In this document: piece after piece, positions 17,353-26,300 of the stretch | How the letters are laid out: each line of letters begins with the position of its first letter | Numbering within the stretch: the stretch's first letter is position 1 | NCBI RefSeq assembly: GCF_035994945.1 | Contig: NZ_CP108677.1 | Coordinates: 5,332,001 to 5,396,000, forward strand | From: Streptomyces sp. NBC_01216 | GTDB lineage: Bacteria; Actinomycetota; Actinomycetes; Streptomycetales; Streptomycetaceae | Direction of reading: 5' to 3' | Length of the DNA stretch: 64,000 bases | Notes under the pieces: generated by a model | Seen by the model: only the letters and a program-made list of their open reading frames with translations | Database searches by the model: none | Told to the model about the DNA's origin: nothing | Made by a program: the position numbers and the translations under genes

Positions 17353-17402
17353 AAGACGACTCCAGAGGGGGACGAGGGGCCGGAGACGGGACAGTCCGGC
17401 GG

Positions 17403-17436
17403 TGAGGCGGACCTAACTTAACCGAGGCTTACCTGA
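17403..17436 (-). promoter_or_regulatory. Candidate iron box (DmdR1/IdeR-type operator) upstream of efeO
   Basis: Read on the minus strand, 51 bases before the efeO ATG, two overlapping 19-mers resemble the actinobacterial iron box TTAGGTTAGGCTAACCTAA. One at 17421-17403 matches 13 of 19 positions by my count and one at 17436-17418 matches 12 of 19. The stretch TTAAGTTAGG is unusually AT-rich for this genome. Repression by an iron-loaded DtxR-family regulator would fit the downstream iron importer. Confidence 0.6.
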
Positions 17437-17738
17437 GTCATGCCCCCGCGTCCAGTGATTCAGCTCTCACGCGCCGGGCGGCGGACACGGCGGGGTCACG
17501 GTATCTCCAAGGGAAAGTCAGGGGCAGGTCAAGTGAACGTAAAGTCATCCGGTTCGGGGCTTTTGTCGGGCGGCGGCCGTGTTCGTTTCGGTACCACGCG
17601 GGTTCCTCCCCGGCGGCCTCGTCGTACCGCCGGACCCGGATCCGGCCGCCGGGGCCCAGGCAGCGGACGGGCGCGCCCGGAGCGGGCGGATTCCGGGTGG
17701 TCCCGCGCACCGGGATGGCTGGATGTTTCAATTCCGGC

Positions 17739-18434
17739 ATGAACACGACCGTGACTGACATCGTGCGCAGCGCCACCGACATCGACGTCCTGCGCGTCTT
17801 CTGCGCGGCGGACGGCCGGTACGGCAACGCCCTCGGCGTCGTACGCGAGGGCCGTGCCCACCCGGACGAGGCGTCCCGCCAGGCGCTGGCCAAGGAACTC
17901 GGCCTCAGCGAGACGGTCTTCGTGGACGACCCCGAGCGGGGCGTCCTCGACATCTACACGCCCGGGGTCCGGCTGCCGTTCGCGGGCCATCCGGTGGTCG
18001 GTGCGGCCTGGCTGCTCGATCTGGAGGTCGTCTGCCCGCCCGCCGGCGAGGTATGGGTGCGCGGCGACGGGGAGTTCACCTGGATCGAGGCCCGCGCCGA
18101 GTGGGCCCCGCCGCGCACCCTGCGGCGGTACGCCTCGGCCGCCGAGGTCGAAGCGCTGGAGGTGCCAGGACCGGGGGAGTGGATCTATGCCTGGGCCTGG
18201 GAGGACGAGGCGGCCGGCCGCGTCCGGGCGCGGGCCTTCCCGGGGCGCGGGGACGGCGTCGACGAGGACGAGGCCACCGGCGCGGCGGCACTGCTGCTGA
18301 CGGCCGAACTCGGCCGGGCCCTGAACATCACGCAGGGCCGGGGCTCGCAGATCCTGACGGCACCCGGCCCCGACGGGGTGATCGAACTCGGCGGACGGGT
18401 CCGGCTGGAACGCACCCTGCCGGCCGTGCGCTGA
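17739..18434 (+). CDS. PhzF-family epimerase/isomerase-like protein
   Basis: The start at ATG 17739 is chosen over an in-frame ATG at 17697 because the PhzF fold begins with IDVLRVFCAADGRYGNALGV a few residues later. The 231-residue product has GLSETVFVDDP, the strand TPGVRLPFAGHPVVGAAWLL (the family's FAGHPT-like motif) and the C-terminal EDEATGAAALLLTAELG (D-x-A-T-G block). Family members isomerise or epimerise small metabolites using an Asp/Glu pair; the substrate here is unknown. The ~300 bases upstream hold no gene and are shared with the iron box of the divergent efe operon. Confidence 0.88.
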   Translation: MNTTVTDIVRSATDIDVLRVFCAADGRYGNALGVVREGRAHPDEASRQALAKELGLSETVFVDDPERGVLDIYTPGVRLPFAGHPVVGAAWLLDLEVVCPPAGEVWVRGDGEFTWIEARAEWAPPRTLRRYASAAEVEALEVPGPGEWIYAWAWEDEAAGRVRARAFPGRGDGVDEDEATGAAALLLTAELGRALNITQGRGSQILTAPGPDGVIELGGRVRLERTLPAVR

Positions 18435-18467
18435 ACCGGGCGGCGCGCCCGGGGCGGTGCCCGCCGC

Positions 18468-19118
18468 CTACGCGCTCAGCGGGAACTCGCCGGCCAGCTC
18501 GCGGAACACCGCGCCGTTCAGCTCGAAGGCGAGCTTGCACTCGTCGACGATCCGCTGCTTCTCCAGGTCGTCGGCGTTCACGTCGTCGAGCAGCTCCCGG
18601 TAGCCGCGTTTGAAGGCCGCCGGGTTCGCGATCCCGTCGAAGACGTAGAACCGGACACCGGCGCCCTTGCGCGCGAAGCCCCAGGTGCGTTCTGCCCTGT
18701 CGCGGATGATCTGCCCGCCGGAGAGATCGCCGAGATAGCGGGTGTAGTGGTGCGCCACGTAACCGGCGGGCCACTCGCGCGCACACCGCGCGACCCGCTC
18801 CGCGTAGGCCGCCGTCGCGGGCAGCGAGGAGAGCCCGTCGCGCCAGCGGGGGCCCCGCAGGTGCGTCAGGTCGCTCTCCAGCGAGGCCGTACGGAAGAGC
18901 TCCGGCCGCACGAACGGCCCCGCGACCGGGTCGTCCCGTAGGGCCTCGGCGCCCTCCTCCAGCGCGCGGTACACATACCAGAGCTGCTCCGTGTACCGCG
19001 CGTAGGCGTCCACCGTGAGGCGTCCGCCGAGGAGATCGCTCATGAACGCCGACGTCTCGGCCTCGGTGTGCTGCTGGTGCGAGGCCGTGCGGATGAGCGT
19101 CGAGAAGGGCGTGTCCAA
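18468..19118 (-). CDS. Biliverdin-producing heme oxygenase
   Basis: The start is TTG 19118, with CCGGAGG six bases before it and DTPFSTLIRTASHQQHTEAE directly after; His in ASHQQHTEAE-type positions is the proximal heme ligand. The 216-residue length is standard. YVAHHYTRYLGDLSGGQIIR contains the distal-helix glycines of heme oxygenases. The enzyme opens heme to biliverdin, CO and Fe2+, releasing iron in the cytoplasm, which fits the nearby efe iron operon. No iron box was found directly upstream. It lies 119 nt downstream of map on the same strand. Confidence 0.93.
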   Translation of the reverse strand: MDTPFSTLIRTASHQQHTEAETSAFMSDLLGGRLTVDAYARYTEQLWYVYRALEEGAEALRDDPVAGPFVRPELFRTASLESDLTHLRGPRWRDGLSSLPATAAYAERVARCAREWPAGYVAHHYTRYLGDLSGGQIIRDRAERTWGFARKGAGVRFYVFDGIANPAAFKRGYRELLDDVNADDLEKQRIVDECKLAFELNGAVFRELAGEFPLSA

Positions 19119-19237
19119 GGCGTGCCTCCGGGGACCTTGCCGATGGGACGGGAACCCGCTGGCCCGTGCCGCTCGGACGTTCCCGGCCCGGCCTGTTCCC
19201 GACGTCCTGTCGGTAAGAACGCTACCCGGCGGCGGCG

Positions 19238-20095
19238 TCAGGGCAACGTGAGGATTTCGGCCCCGGTGTCGGTCACGACGAGGGTGTGCTCGAACTGCGC
19301 GGTCCGCTTCCGGTCCTTGGTCACGACCGTCCAGCCGTCCTCCCAGAGGTCGTACTCGTGGGTGCCCAGCGTCAGCATCGGCTCGATGGTGAAGGTCATG
19401 CCCGGCTGGATGACGGTGGTGGCGTGCGGGGAGTCGTAGTGCGGGATGATCAGGCCGGAGTGGAAGGACGAGTTGATGCCGTGGCCGGTGAAGTCGCGCA
19501 CCACGCCGTAGCCGAAGCGCTTGGCGTACGACTCGATGACCCGCCCGATGATGTTGATCTGACGGCCCGGCTTCACGGCCTTGACGGCGCGGTTCAGGGA
19601 CTCGCGGGTCCGCTCGACCAGCAGACGCGACTCCTCGTCCACGTCGCCGCAGAGGTAGGTGGCGTTGTTGTCGCCGTGGACGCCGTGGATGTACGCGGTG
19701 ACGTCGAGGTTCACGATGTCGCCGTCCCGGAGCAGGGTGGAGTCCGGGATGCCGTGGCAGATGACCTCGTTGACCGAGGAGCACAGCGACTTCGGGAACC
19801 CGCGGTAGCCGAGGGTGGAGGGGTACGCGCCGTGGTCGCACATGAACTCGTGGGCGACCCGGTCCAGCTCGTCCGTCGTCACACCGGGCGCGATGTGACG
19901 GGCGGCCTCCTCCATGGCCTGCGCCGCGATGCGGCCGGCGATCCGCATCCGTTCGATGGTGTCGGAGTCCTGCACCTCAGGCCCCGTGTACGGGGTGGGG
20001 GCGGGCTTTCCGACGTACTCGGGACGACGGATGGCTCCCGGAACGGAGCGGTGGGGGGAGAGTTCCCCGGGCACGAGAAGCGACTGGCCAGACAT
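19238..20095 (-). CDS. map: Methionine aminopeptidase, type I
   Basis: The 285-residue enzyme removes the initiator Met from new proteins. Metal ligands of type I MAP are visible: His in [10 protein letters not shown], Asp in [11 protein letters not shown] and [11 protein letters not shown], His in [11 protein letters not shown], Glu in FTIEPML and Glu in QFEHTLVV. The N-terminal ~40 residues ([25 protein letters not shown]) form the Pro-rich extension seen in actinobacterial MapB-type proteins, which docks to the ribosome or SH3-like partners. The start at ATG 20095 is well supported. Divergent from the small gene at 20154. Confidence 0.96.
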   Translation of the reverse strand: MSGQSLLVPGELSPHRSVPGAIRRPEYVGKPAPTPYTGPEVQDSDTIERMRIAGRIAAQAMEEAARHIAPGVTTDELDRVAHEFMCDHGAYPSTLGYRGFPKSLCSSVNEVICHGIPDSTLLRDGDIVNLDVTAYIHGVHGDNNATYLCGDVDEESRLLVERTRESLNRAVKAVKPGRQINIIGRVIESYAKRFGYGVVRDFTGHGINSSFHSGLIIPHYDSPHATTVIQPGMTFTIEPMLTLGTHEYDLWEDGWTVVTKDRKRTAQFEHTLVVTDTGAEILTLP

Positions 20096-20153
20096 GCCAG
20101 CGAGTCTAACGACCGCGTCTGGGGCAGCATGGCGTCAGAGGAAGGAGCCGACG

Positions 20154-20399
20154 ATGGCCCTGTTCAAGAAGCGCACGGCGGGCAAACCGGGCGAATGGTA
20201 CTACTGCCTGGAGCACAAGAAGGTCGAGGAGGGGCCGGAGTGCCCGGCCAGGAACCGCTTCGGGCCCTATGCCTCCCGTGAGGAGGCGTCCCACGCGATG
20301 GATACGGCGCGGGAACGCAATCTGGAGTGGGAGACCGACCCGAAGTGGCACGACGCCCCGGCGTCCGACGCCCCCCGGAGCGACGAGACACCGGACTGA
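20154..20399 (+). CDS. Small conserved hypothetical protein
   Basis: The 81-residue protein starts at ATG 20154 with GAAGGAG eight bases upstream. It has a Lys-rich start (MALFKKRTAGK), an aromatic/Cys segment WYYCLEHKKVEEGPECPARN (one Cys pair 14 residues apart), then FGPYASREEASHAMDTARER and NLEWETDPKWHD. The G-P-Y/F-x-S-x-E-E-A-x-x-A pattern resembles SPOR-like small domains, but I cannot assign a function. It is divergent from map with 58 nt between the starts, an arrangement I recall as conserved in streptomycetes. Confidence 0.75.
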   Translation: MALFKKRTAGKPGEWYYCLEHKKVEEGPECPARNRFGPYASREEASHAMDTARERNLEWETDPKWHDAPASDAPRSDETPD

Positions 20400-20562
20400 G
20401 GACGGAGCGCCGTCCCACGCCGGACTCGTCCGCGGGACTCCGGCGGCCGCGGTTCACGAACAGGACGTGGACGAGGGCGAGGAACCCGAGCCCGGCCTCG
20501 GTGCGGATGATCAGCTCGCGCCGGTCGACGGCGTCGGCGAGCGCGCCGGTTCGCCCGCCCCG

Positions 20563-21165
20563 CTACCAGGGCTCCGGCGGAGGCGCCGTCAGCTGATCGG
20601 CCAGCCGGGCGAGCCGGTCGCGGAACCGGCGCCGGCCGCGCGGGTGCGGCAGGTCGTTCTCCCCGGCCGCCGCGCTCACCAGGTGCTGGACGGTGTCCAG
20701 GTCGACCTGCGCCTCGGCGTCCACCGTCAGTGACTGGTGCGCCAGACCGCGCACCTCCGGAACGCCACGGTCCAGGGCGAGTACCGTGGCCCCCGCCCGG
20801 CGGACGCCGTGCACCCGCTCCAGGAGCTCCGCGTCGGGCCGTTCCGCGGCCACCACCAGCAGGGTCGCCCCGCGCCCCGCCGAGTCCAGCCGCCCCAGGG
20901 AGACCGCCAGGTGCCCCGGGTCCCCGGGACGCGTCCGGTGCCGCACCAGCGTCGGGACCAGCTCCGGCCGTCCCGACCAGGCCGCCTCGTCCACCAGATG
21001 GGCGGCCAGGTGCCAGGGTTCGTACCCCGCCGTCCCCACCAGCAGCAGCCCCCCGCCGCGGGGGACGACGGAGGCCCGCAGGGCGCCCGCGAAGCGGCGG
21101 GCCTCCCCGGGCCACGTGGTACCGGCCAGCACTTCCCTCAGCAGCGCGACGCGTACGGCATCCAT
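20563..21165 (-). CDS. Conserved hypothetical protein, possible SIS-like fold
   Basis: The 200-residue cytoplasmic protein starts at ATG 21165. Alternating hydrophobic strands and helices (GGGLLLVGTAGYEPWHLAAH; GATLLVVAAERPDAELLERV; GATVLALDRG plus LAHQSLTVDA) suggest an alpha/beta nucleotide- or sugar-phosphate-binding fold, and the ATVLALD...AHQSLTV pair is reminiscent of SIS domains. No catalytic motif is recognisable and the C-terminus is basic (HPRGRRRFRDRLARLADQL). Divergent from npdG. Function not assigned. Confidence 0.6.
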   Translation of the reverse strand: MDAVRVALLREVLAGTTWPGEARRFAGALRASVVPRGGGLLLVGTAGYEPWHLAAHLVDEAAWSGRPELVPTLVRHRTRPGDPGHLAVSLGRLDSAGRGATLLVVAAERPDAELLERVHGVRRAGATVLALDRGVPEVRGLAHQSLTVDAEAQVDLDTVQHLVSAAAGENDLPHPRGRRRFRDRLARLADQLTAPPPEPW

Positions 21166-21267
21166 GACGCCGCATCCTGCCCCCTCGGCCCCCGTACCGC
21201 CGCCGGTTCCACGCGATCCACCCGTACGGGGCGCCTCCCGGCGCGACCGGCCAGTAATGTCGAGGCC

Positions 21268-21972
21268 ATGACTTCCGACACCTCCGCCCCCGCCCCCGCG
21301 CCCAAGGACCCCTGGGACCTTCCCGACGTCTCCGGCCTCGTCGTCGGCGTCCTCGGCGGGACCGGCGACCAGGGCCGCGGCCTCGCCTACCGGCTCGCCC
21401 AGGCCGGCCAGAAGGTGATCATCGGCTCCCGGGCCGCCGACCGCGCGGGCGCCGCCGCCGACGGGATCGGTCTCGGCGTCGAGGGCGCCGACAACGCCGA
21501 GTGCGCCCGCCGCAGCGACGTCGTGATCGTGGCCGTGCCGTGGGACGGCCACGCCAAGACCCTCGAGTCGCTGCGTGACGAGCTGGCCGGCAAGCTCGTC
21601 GTCGACTGCGTCAACCCGCTCGGTTTCGACAAGAAGGGCGCCTACGCCCTGAAGCCCGAGGAAGGGTCCGCCGCCGAGCAGGCAGCCGCCCTGCTGCCCC
21701 ACTCCCGGGTCACCGCGGCCTTCCACCACCTGTCCGCCGTCCTGCTCCAGGACACCGCGATCGACGCGATCGACACGGACGTGATGGTCCTCGGCGAGGA
21801 GCGCGCCGACGTCGAGATCGTGCAGGCGCTCGCCGGCCGGATCCCCGGCATGCGTGGTGTCTTCGCGGGCCGGCTGCGCAACGCCCACCAGGTCGAGTCA
21901 CTCGTCGCCAACCTGATCTCGGTCAACCGCCGCTACAAGGCCCACGCCGGCCTGCGCGTCACCGACGTCTGA
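21268..21972 (+). CDS. npdG: NADPH:F420 oxidoreductase
   Basis: The 234-residue enzyme moves hydride between NADP(H) and coenzyme F420, supplying reduced F420 for actinomycete reductases. The NADPH-binding motif VVGVLGGTGDQGRGLAYRLA (G-x-G-x-x-G type) is followed by VIIGSRAADRA, where Ser/Arg selects NADP. Family blocks VVDCVNPLGFDKKG, VTAAFHHLSAVLLQD and FAGRLRNAHQVESLVANLIS match Fno/NpdG proteins. The start at ATG 21268 gives a ~20-residue acidic extension before the Rossmann strand, common in actinobacterial members. A palindromic element follows the stop. Confidence 0.93.
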   Translation: MTSDTSAPAPAPKDPWDLPDVSGLVVGVLGGTGDQGRGLAYRLAQAGQKVIIGSRAADRAGAAADGIGLGVEGADNAECARRSDVVIVAVPWDGHAKTLESLRDELAGKLVVDCVNPLGFDKKGAYALKPEEGSAAEQAAALLPHSRVTAAFHHLSAVLLQDTAIDAIDTDVMVLGEERADVEIVQALAGRIPGMRGVFAGRLRNAHQVESLVANLISVNRRYKAHAGLRVTDV

Positions 21973-21986
21973 GCTTCGCTTCCTGC

Positions 21987-22034
21987 TGTCGGGTGGCCTG
22001 GGACCGCCCTGTCGGATGCCACCCGACAGGCTCT
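21987..22034 (+). repeat. Palindromic intergenic element, copy 2 (degenerate left arm)
   Basis: The left arm TGTCGGGTGGC (21987-21997) pairs with GCCACCCGACA (22018-22028), followed by the family's conserved outer end GGCTCT. The outer left end is lost and the loop differs from the other copies apart from a shared GACCG. It lies just after npdG and can serve as its terminator. Confidence 0.7.
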
Positions 22035-22157
22035 GAGCGCCCGCCCCGGTCCGGCGCGTCACCCCTGCCCCGGGCGCGCGCCCGGGGCGGGCCCGGACCC
22101 GGGCATGGGGGACACTGGACGGGCACCCTCAGCCGTACCCGACAGGAGCCGACCCCC

Positions 22158-22343
22158 ATGCCCCGCCTCGCTCTCTACGCCCTCGCCGTCTGCGCCCTCG
22201 CCGTGGCCGCGGCCGTCGTCTCCTTCGTCCAGGGCAGCTTCCTCGGTGTGATCTGGGTACTCCTCGCCGGTCTCTCCTCGAACATGGCCTGGTACTACAT
22301 CCGCCGCGCCAAGGCCGAGAACGCCGGCACCTCCCAGGTCTGA
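22158..22343 (+). CDS. Small membrane protein, 61 residues
   Basis: ATG 22158 follows ACAGGAG at a workable distance. Two hydrophobic helices are visible (LALYALAVCALAVAAAVVSF and GSFLGVIWVLLAGLSSNMAW), with the tail YYIRRAKAENAG probably in the cytoplasm. I cannot assign a function. It is bracketed by palindromic element copies 2 and 3, so it may be transcribed alone. Confidence 0.7.
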   Translation: MPRLALYALAVCALAVAAAVVSFVQGSFLGVIWVLLAGLSSNMAWYYIRRAKAENAGTSQV

Positions 22344-22387
22344 CGCCGGCACCTCCCGGGTGTGACGCCGGTGGCCCGGGGTACGCC

Positions 22388-22426
22388 TCAGAGCCTGTCG
22401 ATCGAAGGCCACCCGACAGGCTCTGA
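22388..22426 (+). repeat. Palindromic intergenic element, copy 3 (internally deleted)
   Basis: TCAGAGCCTGTCG (22388-22400) and CGACAGGCTCTGA (22414-22426) form a perfect 13-bp stem. The right half, starting CGAAGGCCACC, is the same as in copy 1, whereas the inner left arm and most of the loop are missing: the core is 19 bases shorter. It lies between two converging genes and ends three bases before the site-2 protease stop codon. Confidence 0.8.
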
Positions 22427-22429
22427 AGC

Positions 22430-23227
22430 TCAGCCGACCCGGCAGAGCTCCGGCGCCCCCTCCCAGAAGCGGAACAGCTCCAGACCGCAGTAGCGGTACA
22501 CCTCCGGCACCCCGAGCGAGCGCATCAGCGCGTCGATCACGTCGAAGAACGCGCTGTTGACCACCGGCACGAAGAGCAGCGCGATCACGATGAAGAAGCC
22601 GTACGGCGCGTACGGCTCGATCTGCCGCTTCACCCGGTACGACAGCCACGGCTCGATCACCCCGTACCCGTCGAGGCCCGGCACCGGAAGCAGGTTCAGC
22701 AGGGCCGCCGTCACCTGGAGGAACGCCAGGAAAGCGAGCGCGAAGCGGAACGGGAACGGCACGCCGTCGAGGGCGTGCAGCCAGAAGGGCGCGGTGCACA
22801 CGAGCGCGAAGAGGACGTTGGCCAATGGTCCCGCCGCCGAGATCAGGCTGTGCTTCCAGCGCCCCCGGATCCGGCCGTGCTCGATGAAGACCGCACCACC
22901 CGGCAGGCCGATACCTCCCATGATCACGAAGAGCACCGGCAGCACGACACTGAGCATGGTGTGCGTGTAGGCGAGCGGGTTGAGGGTGAGATAGCCCTTC
23001 GCGCCGATCGTGATGTCCCCGCTGTGCAGGGCCGTGCGGGCGTGCGCGTACTCGTGCAGGCACAGCGAGACGACCCACGCCGAGGTCACGAAGAGGAAGA
23101 CGGCGAGTCCGGGGGACGTGGCGAATCCCGTCCACACGGCCCAGCCGGTGACCGCCATGACGGCGAGGATCGCCAGGAACACCGGGCTGATCCTGCGTTC
23201 GTGGCTGCGGGTGGTGACCGTGGACAT
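22430..23227 (-). CDS. Site-2 protease family membrane metalloprotease
   Basis: The 265-residue integral membrane protein has the zinc motif HEYAHA (H-E-x-x-H) in SLCLHEYAHARTALHSGD and the second active-site motif NLLPVPGLDGYGV (N-x-x-P-x-x-x-x-D-G) near residue 180. It starts at ATG 23227 with about six membrane helices. Rhomboid-like intramembrane cleavage of transmembrane regulators or signal peptides is the family role; no substrate such as an anti-sigma factor gene lies next to it. It is divergent from the AfsR-like regulator, with 95 nt between starts. Confidence 0.9.
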   Translation of the reverse strand: MSTVTTRSHERRISPVFLAILAVMAVTGWAVWTGFATSPGLAVFLFVTSAWVVSLCLHEYAHARTALHSGDITIGAKGYLTLNPLAYTHTMLSVVLPVLFVIMGGIGLPGGAVFIEHGRIRGRWKHSLISAAGPLANVLFALVCTAPFWLHALDGVPFPFRFALAFLAFLQVTAALLNLLPVPGLDGYGVIEPWLSYRVKRQIEPYAPYGFFIVIALLFVPVVNSAFFDVIDALMRSLGVPEVYRYCGLELFRFWEGAPELCRVG

Positions 23228-23322
23228 CGATGCGACTCCCAGGGGGACGGTGGTGTGCGGAAAACGTGCCGGGCCGGGGGCGAGTTCCGGCGAAGGCCCC
23301 CGGCTCACGGAGAATAGGCCCT

Positions 23323-26300
23323 GTGCGCTACTCCGTCCTCGGCCCCACCCTGGCCCACCGCCCCGACGGCACCCCCGTCCCCGTCGGCGGTCCCCGCCTG
23401 CGGGCCCTGCTGACCGTGCTCGCGCTGCGGGCCGGCCGCACGGTCCCGGCCGGCGTCCTCGTCGACGAGGTCTGGGACGGGGCACCGCCCGCCGACGGGG
23501 CCGCCGCCCTGCAGGCCCTGGTCGGGCGGGCCCGGCGAGCGCTCGGCCACGAGGCCGTCGTCTCGGCGACGGGCGGATACCGGCTGGCCGGCGCCCCCGG
23601 GGATGTGGACGCCCACCGCTTCGAGCGCCTCGCGGCGGAGGGCACGCGGGCCCTGGGCGCCGCGGACCCCGAGCGCGCCGCCCGGCTGCTCGACGAGGCC
23701 CTCGCGCTCTGGCGCGGCCCCGCGCTCGCGGACCTGCCGGACCGCACCGCGGAGGCCGCCCGCTGGGAAGCCCTCCGACTGGACGCCCGGCGCGCCCGCT
23801 TCGGTGCCGCCCTCGCCCTGGGGCAGGCGGCGGAGGCCCTGCCCGGACTCGCCGCGCTGTGCGAGGAGCACCCGCTCGACGAGCCGCTCCAGGCCCTGCG
23901 CATCCGGGCCCTGCGGGACACCGGCCGGGCGGCTGAGGCGTTGCACGCGTACGAGGACATCCGCCGGCACCTGGCCGAACACCTCGGCGCGGACCCCTCG
24001 GCCGCCCTGCGGGCCCTCCACACCGAGCTGCTGGGCACGGGACCGGCCGCCCCCGCACCCGTCGCCGCCGCGGGCCCCCCGGCCGGCCCCTCCTCCGCAC
24101 CCCCCGTCGGCAACCTCCGCGCCCGGCTCACCAGCTTCGTCGGGCGCGAGCAGGACATCGCCGCGCTGCGCGAGGCATTGCGCGGCGCCCGGCTCGTCAC
24201 GCTCCTCGGCCCCGGCGGCGCGGGCAAGACCCGGCTCTCGCAGGAAGCCGCGGACGCCGCGGCCGACACCTGGCCGGACGGCGTGTGGATGGCCGAACTG
24301 GCCCCGGTCACCGACCCGGAGGCCGTCGCCGAGGCCGTTCTCGGGGCGGTCGGGGCGCGCCAGACGGTGCTGCGCGGCGCCGGCGCCGAGGAACTGCGCG
24401 CGAAGGGCAACGACGACCCGTTGGAACGTCTCGTCGAACACTGCGGCTCGCGGCGCCTGCTGGTGCTGCTGGACAACTGCGAGCACGTCATCGAGGCGGC
24501 GGCGGGTCTGGTGGAGGCGTTGCTGGCACGGTGCCCGGGTGTGTCGGTACTGGCGACGAGTCGTGAACCGCTCGGGATTCCAGGGGAACTCGTGCGCCCG
24601 ATCGGGCCGTTGCCCCGGGAGGAGTCGCTGCGGCTGCTGGCGGAGCGGGGCGCGGCGGCCCGCCCCGGCTTCGACCCCGCGGAGGACCTGGAGGCGTGCG
24701 CGGAGATCGGCCGCAGGCTGGACGGAATGCCCCTGGCCATCGAACTGGCCGCCGCGAGGCTGCGGTTGCTGACGCCGCGGCAGATCGCGGAGCGGCTGGA
24801 CGACCGGTTCGCCCTCCTGACGTCGGGGGCCCGGACGGTGCTGCCGAGGCAGCAGACCCTGCGGGCGGTCGTCGACTGGTCGTGGGAGCTGCTGGACGAG
24901 GACGAGCGGGCGGTGCTGCGCCGCCTGTCGGTGTTCGCCGGCGGCTGCGCGCTGGAGGCCGCGGAGGCCGTCTGCGCGGAACCGGGCCGGGCCGCCGGGG
25001 TGCTCGGCGCGCTGGGCGGGTTGGTGGACAAGTCCCTTGTCGTCGCGGCTCCGGCGGACGACGGGAGGATGCGCTACCGGCTGTTGGAGACGGTCGCCGA
25101 GTACGCCGGCGAGCGGCTGGACGAGGCCGGTGACCGCGACCGGACCGAGCGGCGCCATCTGACGTACTACCGCGAACTCGCCCGCACCACCGACCCCGAA
25201 CTCCGCGGCGGCGGGCAGGTCGCCGCCATGGCCCGTCTCCGGCTCGACTACGAGAACCTGCGCAGCGCCCTGCGGCGCGCCGTCGCCACACGGGACGAGC
25301 ACGAGGCGCTCAGCCTCGTCCACGCCCTGGTCTGGTACTGGCAGATGTGCGATCTGCGCGCCGACGCCCTGCACTGGTCCGAGGCCGTCGCCGCCCTGGG
25401 CCCCGACCCCTTCGGTCCGGACGCCCCGCCGGTCGTGCCCCTCCTCGAAGCCGTCACCGCCGCCCCGCCGCCGTTCGACGAGGACCTGCTGTGGGAGGCC
25501 CGCCGGGGCGTCCGGCTCGCCGAGCTGTTGAACATGGACCACGAGACCGGCCGCTGGACCACCCCCGAGGGCATCGCCCGGCTGCGGCTGATCACCGGTG
25601 CGTATCCTCCCGGTCTGCCGCAGACCTGCCGGCTGCCCGGCTCGTTCTCCGTCTTCGCCGTCATGCTCATCGGCGAGCCGGACCGGATGCGCGAGGCGCT
25701 CGACATCACCGTCGAGGCGTGCCGGACCCACGGCTACGAATGGGAGCTGGCCAACGTCCTCCAGCTGCGTGCCAACATGCTCGCCAACCGCGCCGTCTGG
25801 ACCGCCGGGGCGGGTGCCGACGCCGACGAGAGCCTGAGGATCTTCGTCCGGCTGGAGGACGCGTGGGGCGCGGCCGAGGCGCTCTCGGCCCGGGGGGAGG
25901 CCCGCGAGCGGCGCTGCGAGTTCGAGGGGGCCGCCGAGGACTTCGCCGCCGCCATCGGGTACGCCGAGCGGATCGGCGCCCAGGCCCAGACGGCCCTGCT
26001 CCGGGCCCGGTACGCCGACATGCTCGTGTCCCTCGGCCGGACCGAGGAGGGCGAGGCGATCCTGCGGCAGGTGCTGGCGGACGGTCCCGCGTCGCACGGG
26101 CACGGGCCGATGCTCGCCGCCCGGATCTTCCTGTCGCTCCTGCTGGGCCGTACCGGCCGGGTGGCCGAGGCGCGCGAGCAGCTCCACGCGCTCCTGGCGG
26201 AGGTCGGTTCGGAAACCCTGTCGATCTTCGAAGGGTTCACGTTCGGCAGTCTGGCCTGGCTGGACAACCTGGACGGGGCGTACGGCTCCGCGCTGACGCT

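Noticed and set aside
14866..17421. 851-codon plus-strand frame opposite efeB-efeO
   Set aside because: Antisense of two clearly identified iron-uptake genes; the translation is repetitive Val/Gly/Arg/Leu.
20400..20562. In-frame continuation after the stop of the 20563-21165 gene (minus strand), reading LADAVDRRELIIRTEAGLGF
   Set aside because: It looks weakly coding but has no start, no recognisable family and no clear end. It could be a gene remnant or readthrough of a mutated stop; not enough to call a feature.
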